DNA from: Bacteroidota bacterium
GTDB lineage: Bacteria > Bacteroidota > Bacteroidia > Bacteroidales > Paludibacteraceae
Assembly (NCBI GenBank): GCA_017860345.1
Contig: JAFNAV010000005.1
Span: 1 to 64,000 of the forward strand
Reading direction: 5' to 3'
DNA: 64,000 nucleotides
Shown here: positions 58,761 through 64,000 of the stretch, one piece after another
How positions within the stretch are numbered: the stretch's first letter is position 1
Layout: each line of letters starts with the position of its first letter
Notes under the pieces: model-generated
Database searches by the model: none
What the model was told of the DNA's origin: nothing
The model's input: the letters and a program-made list of their open reading frames with translations, nothing else
Position numbers and translations under genes: made by a program

Positions 58761-59117
58761 TTATTTTCCAATTATTTTCTTTCGGTGCTTGGCACCCCAT
58801 GCTGAGAGATTTTTGATTACAGTTTGTAATTCCTGACCATATTCAGTGAGTTCATACTGAACAGTAATAGGCTGAGTATCCAAAACTGTTCTGGTTACAA
58901 GTTGATTTACTTCCATATCTTTCAACTCCTTACTTAACATTTTATTTGATATTCCATCAACATCAGCCAATATATCAGAAAATCGTCTTTTGTTACGATA
59001 ACATAATACCGCAAGTATGGATATTCGCCATTTCCCGTTTAATACATCCATAGCATCATGTACTGCCATTATTTGCATTTTACAGTTTTCTTTACTTGGA
59101 AAATTTTTGTTTGCCAT
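58761..59117 (-). CDS. HxlR-family transcriptional regulator
   Basis: 118 residues with the compact HxlR winged HTH: MDVLNGKWRISILAVLCYRNKRRFSDILADVDGISNKMLSKELKDMEVNQLVTR, then VQYELTEYGQEL. Such regulators often control divergently transcribed oxidoreductases, as here with the nitroreductase 102 bp away. It is the only clearly minus-strand gene of the island. Confidence 0.9.
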   Translation of the reverse strand: MANKNFPSKENCKMQIMAVHDAMDVLNGKWRISILAVLCYRNKRRFSDILADVDGISNKMLSKELKDMEVNQLVTRTVLDTQPITVQYELTEYGQELQTVIKNLSAWGAKHRKKIIGK

Positions 59118-59119
59118 TT

Positions 59120-59133
59120 GTTACTTAGTTAAC
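59120..59133. promoter_or_regulatory. Operator-like repeat, copy 1
   Basis: GTTACTTAGTTAAC, close to the perfect palindrome at 59155. It overlaps the start of the HxlR message, fitting autoregulation. Confidence 0.55.
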
Positions 59134-59154
59134 TGAAGGTAACCATTACATTTC

Positions 59155-59167
59155 GTTACTTAGTAAC
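59155..59167. promoter_or_regulatory. Operator-like palindrome, copy 2
   Basis: GTTACTTAGTAAC is a perfect dyad around the central T. It lies 20 bases before TAATTTTG (59188-59195), the -7 element of the nitroreductase, so binding would block or activate that promoter. Confidence 0.65.
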
Positions 59168-59219
59168 AAAAGTAAACAAATATTTCCTAATTTTGCACAA
59201 AAAATAAACAATAAAAAGT

Positions 59220-59867
59220 ATGGCAATATTAGAAGAATTAAAGTGGCGGTATGCTACTAAGAAAATGAATGGGCAAATTGTTCCACAAGACAAAATAGAT
59301 TACATATTAGAATCGGCAAGATTAGCACCTTCTTCCTCCGGATTACAACCCTATCGCATTTTTGTAATAAGCAACCGAAACAAGTTGCAAGAAATCAAAG
59401 AAAATGTTTTCAAAGATTTCCCTTTCAATCAAGGACAGATAAATGATTGTTCACACTTATTGGTTTGGGCATCTTGGGACAATTACACGCCCGAAAGAAT
59501 AAGAAAAACGCTATTAAATACCTCAAGACAAAGAGGCTTACCTGACTTGTCGTCAGAAGATTACCAAAAGAGACTTTGGTCTTTTTTTGAACCCAAAGGA
59601 GATGAATGGCATAAAAACCATTGTGCAAAACAAGCATACATTTCATTCGGCATGGCTATGGTAGCAGCAGCTGAACAAAAGGTTGATGCAACGCCAATGG
59701 AAGGTTTCAACTTTAATAAAATGGATAAGATTCTTGGACTAAAAAAATTAGGATTAAAAAGTATAGTATCACTACCTCTTGGCTACAGAGACGAAGAAGG
59801 TGATTGGCTTATTAAATTGCAAAAAGTAAGAACCCCAAAAGATGAATTTATAACTGTTATAGCTTGA
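59220..59867 (+). CDS. NAD(P)H-dependent nitroreductase-like oxidoreductase
   Basis: 215 residues, FMN-binding nitroreductase fold (NfsB-like). The N-terminus WRYATKKMNGQIVPQDKIDYILESARLAPSSSGLQPYRIFVI and the C-terminal LGLKSIVSLPLGYRDEEGDW are family typical. It reduces nitro or quinone compounds with NAD(P)H. It is divergent from hxlR with shared operators, suggesting induction by an electrophile. Confidence 0.9.
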   Translation: MAILEELKWRYATKKMNGQIVPQDKIDYILESARLAPSSSGLQPYRIFVISNRNKLQEIKENVFKDFPFNQGQINDCSHLLVWASWDNYTPERIRKTLLNTSRQRGLPDLSSEDYQKRLWSFFEPKGDEWHKNHCAKQAYISFGMAMVAAAEQKVDATPMEGFNFNKMDKILGLKKLGLKSIVSLPLGYRDEEGDWLIKLQKVRTPKDEFITVIA

Positions 59868-59872
59868 AAAAA

Positions 59873-60009
59873 GGCATATAACAACGGTTTGGCAAAGGTG
59901 GCGGAGTAGAACTTCGGATGACAAGTTTTTCGCAAATTTGAAGTCCGTGCTTTGTACGAAGATTTGTGGTAAAATCACCACCTTCGCCAAGCCGCAAAAC
60001 GTTAGCAGC
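59873..60009 (+). repeat. attC-like site S2
   Basis: Begins GGCATATAAC (59873-59882) and ends GTTAGCAGC (60001-60009). Inner arms CGGTTTGGCAAAGGTGG and CCACCTTCGCCAAGCCG are complementary with two wobbles. The left core is the exact reverse complement of GTTATATGCC at 56850-56859. Confidence 0.82.
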
Positions 60010-60035
60010 AATCAAAAAAATCCCTTTGAGTTACG

Positions 60036-60090
60036 AAGCTAACGACAAAAAGTGAATATTGAAAATCAAAGACCTATGTGGTCGTTAGTC
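60036..60090 (+). repeat. Small attC-like site S2b
   Basis: GCTAACGAC (60038-60046) against GTCGTTAGTC (60081-60090), eight of nine paired. It lies 29 bp after S2, so the unit between them is empty. Confidence 0.6.
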
Positions 60091-60221
60091 AGAATCTTAA
60101 AAAAAGGAAAACCCATTTACAGCTTGAAATAGCTCACATTATCAATATCGGATTTCTTGTAGCGGGTGAACTCGACGACTTTCTGACAAGTTGTGGAGAC
60201 AAAGTAAGAGCAAAATCAAAA

Positions 60222-60250
60222 AATAATGAGAGCGAAGGTAGTTTTTGTGC
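60222..60250 (+). repeat. Half-site S3
   Basis: Matches 56813-56841 (S1) with a few substitutions over AATAATGAGAGC and the GTTTTTG word; the right arm has decayed. Marks a former boundary. Confidence 0.6.
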
Positions 60251-60343
60251 AAACTCACAAAGATGTACATAGCGACAAGAAAGCTTAAAATGAAACAAAA
60301 AAAATAGAGATTAAAGATAAATATAAAATTTAAATTCAACGTA

Positions 60344-61072
60344 ATGAGAGTTGCAGTAGCCCAGATAAAGGCGATAAAAGGAAATGTTGATAAAAACATT
60401 GAAAATCATTTAAGGTGGATAAAACAAGCAATTCGGAATAATGCGGATATGCTGGTTTTTCCTGAGTTATCAGTAACTGGGTACGAACCTGATTTAGCGG
60501 TGAATCTTGCAACCAATCAAGACGACTCGAGATTGGATGAGATTCAAAGTTTAAGTGATAAAAATGGAATCACAATTGGAGTTGGATTACCAACTAAAAA
60601 CGAGAGTGATACACTTGTAAGTATGATAATTATTCAGCCTCACAAGGAGCGGATAACCTATTCAAAACAGTATTTATATCCACCGGAAGAACCAATTTTC
60701 AAAGCCGGTAAAAATCCTCTTGTCTTAAATTTTGAAACAGAAATTGTATCTCCTGCAATTTGTTACGAAACGTCGAATAAAGCGCATTGCGAGTTTGCAA
60801 AACGAAACAAGGCGACCGTTTATATAGCAAGTGTCTTAAGCTCAATTAATGGAATTGATACTGAACTAAAAAAACTGTCTGACATAGCTAAAAACAATAA
60901 TTTGGTAACATTTATGGCAAATTATGTTGGTGAATCAGGAGGGTATCAATGCGCAGGAAAATCTTCTGTTTGGGACACAACTGGAGAACTGATTGGGCAA
61001 CTTGACAGCGAAACAGAGGGAATACTAATTTACGACACTCAGACAAAAGAAATTGTAAAGGGAACAAAATAA
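60344..61072 (+). CDS. Carbon-nitrogen hydrolase (nitrilase superfamily)
   Basis: 242 residues with the complete catalytic triad: Glu41 (FPELSVTGYEP), Lys108 (TYSKQYLYPPEE) and Cys140 (PAICYETS). Short length and single domain fit branch of amidase/carbamoylase-like members acting on small amides. Substrate unknown. It is the last gene of the island; site 8 begins within 10 bp of its stop. Confidence 0.88.
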   Translation: MRVAVAQIKAIKGNVDKNIENHLRWIKQAIRNNADMLVFPELSVTGYEPDLAVNLATNQDDSRLDEIQSLSDKNGITIGVGLPTKNESDTLVSMIIIQPHKERITYSKQYLYPPEEPIFKAGKNPLVLNFETEIVSPAICYETSNKAHCEFAKRNKATVYIASVLSSINGIDTELKKLSDIAKNNNLVTFMANYVGESGGYQCAGKSSVWDTTGELIGQLDSETEGILIYDTQTKEIVKGTK

Positions 61073-61075
61073 ACT

Positions 61076-61276
61076 GCCCAGAACTCAAACCTATGTTCAC
61101 AAGCTGGCTGACTCCCGATAAGTCGGGACAAGCTGTGCACTTGGCAGTCCCGATAGAGCACGGGAGCGTCCGCATTAGCTTCGCTGATTTTCGATTTACT
61201 TTATCCGCCGTGGCGGACAGTGAACGCACTCTCCGCCAGCTGGCGGACTAATGCCCTTAGCCCCGGTGGTTATGGG
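61076..61276 (+). repeat. attC-like site 8, hybrid form
   Basis: The left half (CTATGTTCACAAGCTGGCTG and the TCCCGATAAGTCGGGA hairpin) matches the short sites 4, 6 and 7; the right half (GGCAGTCCC, GCATTAGCT, GGCGGACTAATGCCC) matches long sites 1 and 5. Right core GTTATGG (61269-61275). About 200 bp, the longest of the set. Confidence 0.75.
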
Positions 61277-61436
61277 TAAGTTTAAAAAATGAACAATGGT
61301 AAAAGTTGAAATAGCCTCCGGCAGTTATCAAACAACGACCGGCATTAACATATAAAGCTACTGCATTAACAAAAGCTATATAAACATGGAAAAGATTATT
61401 AAACTCGACAAAACCGTTTTATAGTAAACACGCTGA

Positions 61437-64000
61437 TTATTTCAACGCATCGGTAATTTTCAGTTTCGATAAAGTAGGTGATGATCCCACCTCAACTCCA
61501 TCTACCAATACTCTGAGGCCTTTGCCCAAATGGTAACGGTCGCCATGCTTATCCCAAACAATAGTCAGGTTTCTGCCATGGTACGATATATTGTCTAAAC
61601 AAAACCAGTCCCATTTTCCATCGGGCAACAGCGGGTTTAGTTCAATGGTGTTGTCGGCACGGGGGCGCAGACCCACAAGTCCGGTTATAATCAGGTCGTT
61701 GAAGGTGGAATGGTTGTAGTACCTGCTGCGCTCCTGATCGCCTTTGAGCCAGTATCCGGTTATTTCATCCAAATATTCACCAACATAGGGCAATCCGCGA
61801 TGATACTGTGACTGAACCAATTTCTCTAAATGACTGAAATAAACGCTGTCGTTGGTGGCAGTTTGCTGATAATTATTCATGAAGTTGGCCATGGCAGTGA
61901 GTACCTGCGAGGTAGCAAAAGGCCAGATGGCTCCATCCCATTCACATTTTCCAACGCCCCGTGTACGGAACTCAGGATGGCGACGCTCGGCCGTAGTCAT
62001 GCCGTAAGGCGCTGAGAAACCTTTTTCGTCGGCCAGTTGCTTCCAGGCTCCGTCGTATTTACTGTTGTCGGGCATATTGAAATACCAGGGTAAATAACCT
62101 ATAAACTCGCGTACATTGGCTAATGAATCGGTACGCATGGTTTCGAAAAAACCCAGCTTTTCACCCCAAAGTTTAGTTTCCACCAGATTTTTGATGGTAT
62201 CGGCTTTCGATGCATACAGTTTTGATTTTTCGTCGTTTCCTGCCATTTTTTCGATAATTGCCAACGCTTTAGCGTTGCCATACATATAGCTGTTGATGGT
62301 TGGTCGCGCGAATTGTTTTTTCCGTCCGCCGCTAATGGTTTCTTCCATGCCGTCCTGTACATCGCCCTGCCAGTACAAGCCGTTCTTTAAGCGATGAGTC
62401 GACTCCCACCGTTGGTACTCCTGCTCCATATCTTTCAGCATATCAAGCAGAAAAGTTTTATTTCCGGTAACGAAATACTGATTCAACTGCGCATCGATAT
62501 TCCAGGAGCTGAAGCTCATCATCTTTTTCATCGGAGCGCCCTCGTTGCCCCGATACCATGTGCGGATACCCTGATTGATATAAGTTGTGTCGCGCAGCCA
62601 GCGGCTTTCGTAGATATGATGTCCCAAAGCACACGAAATAAGATTGTATTTGTCGGCATAACTCCGATTTACCAAAAACTCGGTAAAAGCATAACCCACC
62701 GGAGTTTCTTTGATGTGCTTGCGCAAAGTCCACCAGCGGTAATAGAACATTTCTTCAAAATTATGTTGTGGACATTCGAACAAAGGAATATTTTTTTCCA
62801 TCCACTGAGCAGACTGACTGTTTGGAATAGCCTGAACGATATTTTCGTCTTCCATGTTGTTGAAATAATCAACGTAATGTCTGAAATCAGAAAATTTTAG
62901 TACCGACGCTGTACTGTTTATATCCAACGATTCGGTTTTAAAATCGGCAATGCGGTACACCGTCAGCGGAGCCTGTTCGCCGGCATTGGGTAAGTCGTAA
63001 TCCTGATCGGCAGGCGTATCGGGTGTAGGGAATGTACGCGGCTCGCCAGTAGTGAAGGAAACACGCTCTATAGCAGCCACTGGAGCATAAAACATACGGG
63101 TCCCAGCTTTTTTTCCATCGATATAAACAGTAAGGCTGCGATTTTCTACCGATAGTTGGGCTGTAATATTGTAAGTCTTATTGGGCTCGTATTTCATCAG
63201 ATTGCCGTAACGCGAACCCCCTTTGGCTCGTACCGAACCATCGGGCATAAACTCGACACGCGAACAAGCAATGCCTTTATCATCCAGAAATTCAATACGC
63301 AGCAAACCCTTATCAGTCTGAGCAGCCTGCACCGCAAACGACACTTTCAGCTCGCGCGATGCAGGTATCTTGCGTTCTGCTTTCGCATAGTCAAAAGGAT
63401 CTTTATCAGCCAGTGTCAGCCAGCTCTTCTGATTTATTTTTTCAAGCGATACAGGTGCCCAGAGTGGAGAATAAATATTCCAATCATTCAGCTCGCTCAA
63501 TTTTGAATACTTATCCAACTGGTCGTTGGCATGGGTTGTAGGACTTATTTTTACAGACACCGGAATGCGCGATACCCACATATCTTCTTTGTTTACGCTG
63601 TAGGTTACCCACAGATTTTTGTCGTACGGTATGCCGTTACCTTCCTGTATACCCCGGGTGTACTGCGGGCCATACGATTTGTAATTTCCTCCGTAGCGCA
63701 TTGGCGTAATTTCGCCATGAACCAGATTCAGCGTTGTGTAATTCAATCCATCAGCCGAAGTGGAAATAGCTAATGGCCAGCGAAATTCCGAAGGGTTATA
63801 AACCGTGGCATAACTTCCATCAGTGAGGCGCTGGCCCCATATTTTAGCATTACTATTAACAAAGCCTTTGGCGCGTTCTACAGGCTGAAGCCAGGTTTTT
63901 CCTCCGTCTTCGCTGATAGATGTTAGCGCATGTTTCCACAAAGAAGCCACTTTACCATCCGGTAAATGATAATAGCAAAAGGCTTTATAACCCTTGTCTA
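61437..64000 (-). CDS. Secreted-type glycosidase: sialidase-like N-part and six-hairpin C-part (partial)
   Basis: The frame is open through the right window edge, so the N-terminus is missing; at least 853 residues are seen. The first visible part has BNR-like SEDGGKTW and SADGLNYTT blades, then a beta-sandwich (AKAERKIPASRELKVSFAVQA), then an (alpha/alpha)6 barrel (FYYRWWTLRKHIKETPVG, GKCEWDGAIWPFATSQVL, GYWLKGDQERSRYYNHSTFND) like MGH1/GH63-related glycosidases. The substrate is not clear. It belongs in style with the minus-strand glycan cluster at 15-37 kb but is separated from it by the island. Confidence 0.7.
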   Translation of the reverse strand, partial: DKGYKAFCYYHLPDGKVASLWKHALTSISEDGGKTWLQPVERAKGFVNSNAKIWGQRLTDGSYATVYNPSEFRWPLAISTSADGLNYTTLNLVHGEITPMRYGGNYKSYGPQYTRGIQEGNGIPYDKNLWVTYSVNKEDMWVSRIPVSVKISPTTHANDQLDKYSKLSELNDWNIYSPLWAPVSLEKINQKSWLTLADKDPFDYAKAERKIPASRELKVSFAVQAAQTDKGLLRIEFLDDKGIACSRVEFMPDGSVRAKGGSRYGNLMKYEPNKTYNITAQLSVENRSLTVYIDGKKAGTRMFYAPVAAIERVSFTTGEPRTFPTPDTPADQDYDLPNAGEQAPLTVYRIADFKTESLDINSTASVLKFSDFRHYVDYFNNMEDENIVQAIPNSQSAQWMEKNIPLFECPQHNFEEMFYYRWWTLRKHIKETPVGYAFTEFLVNRSYADKYNLISCALGHHIYESRWLRDTTYINQGIRTWYRGNEGAPMKKMMSFSSWNIDAQLNQYFVTGNKTFLLDMLKDMEQEYQRWESTHRLKNGLYWQGDVQDGMEETISGGRKKQFARPTINSYMYGNAKALAIIEKMAGNDEKSKLYASKADTIKNLVETKLWGEKLGFFETMRTDSLANVREFIGYLPWYFNMPDNSKYDGAWKQLADEKGFSAPYGMTTAERRHPEFRTRGVGKCEWDGAIWPFATSQVLTAMANFMNNYQQTATNDSVYFSHLEKLVQSQYHRGLPYVGEYLDEITGYWLKGDQERSRYYNHSTFNDLIITGLVGLRPRADNTIELNPLLPDGKWDWFCLDNISYHGRNLTIVWDKHGDRYHLGKGLRVLVDGVEVGSSPTLSKLKITDALK

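Larger units (their letters stand above)
59868..60343. other. Gene-free stretch with three cassette-boundary repeats
   Basis: 476 bases without a convincing gene. It holds site S2 (59873-60009), site S2b (60036-60090) and the half-site S3 (60222-60250), each listed separately. The remainder is AT-rich leader of the nitrilase gene. Confidence 0.7.

Overview
The window looks like a chromosomal segment of a Bacteroidales-type Bacteroidota bacterium. The evidence is the gene order xerC-hpf-tRNAs-tuf-tRNA-Trp-secE-nusG-rplKAJL-rpoBC, Bacteroidetes promoter signatures (TTTG about 19 nt upstream of TAnnTTTG), many secreted glycosidases with Bacteroidetes-type signal peptides, BACON-like lipoproteins, and AT-rich spacers. 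A Paludibacter or Dysgonomonas relative is my guess at genus level; the sequence alone does not prove it.

Layout. (1) 1-14.7 kb, plus strand: core information-processing block (site-specific recombinase, ribosome hibernation factor, five tRNAs, EF-Tu, SecE, NusG, L11/L1/L10/L7-L12, RNA polymerase beta and beta'), ending in a strong bidirectional terminator. (2) 14.7-36.9 kb, minus strand: a polysaccharide-utilisation cluster with an esterase, a GH43/117-like + GH2 + malectin fusion, an alpha-glucuronidase-like enzyme, GH78 and GH106 alpha-L-rhamnosidases, a sialate-O-acetylesterase-type esterase, a GH2 beta-galactosidase, an MFS importer and a DapA/NanA-type aldolase. Together they suit stepwise removal of rhamnose, galactose, uronic acid and acetyl groups from a pectin- or arabinogalactan-like glycan, followed by sugar import and cleavage. 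No SusC/SusD pair is in the window. (3) 37-46.4 kb: mixed housekeeping genes (gpmI, LysO-type exporter, class I fumarase, ychF, htpG) plus a DUF4143-type AAA ATPase preceded by four copies of a 16-bp motif at an exact 22-bp period. (4) 46.4-61.3 kb: an AT-rich accessory island, described below. (5) 61.4-64.0 kb: another minus-strand glycosidase, cut by the window edge.

The island is the most striking part. About a dozen small units, nearly all with plus-strand genes (PIN-like protein, FRG-domain protein, RraB-like protein, several orphan lipoproteins and membrane proteins, a WYL regulator block, a nitroreductase, a nitrilase), are separated by imperfect palindromes. Each palindrome begins with a core such as CCCTAAC and ends with GTTAGGG. 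Inside the cores lie short unpaired spacers, a second paired box with a bulged base, and a variable central hairpin. This is the architecture of integron attC sites. In two units the first 9-10 bases of the unit are the exact reverse complement of the core at its own 3' end, as expected for excisable gene cassettes. No integron integrase is visible, so the region reads as an integrase-less cassette array (CALIN-like) or an analogous, possibly undescribed, Bacteroidota cassette system.

All functional assignments come from reading motifs by eye. No database search was run.
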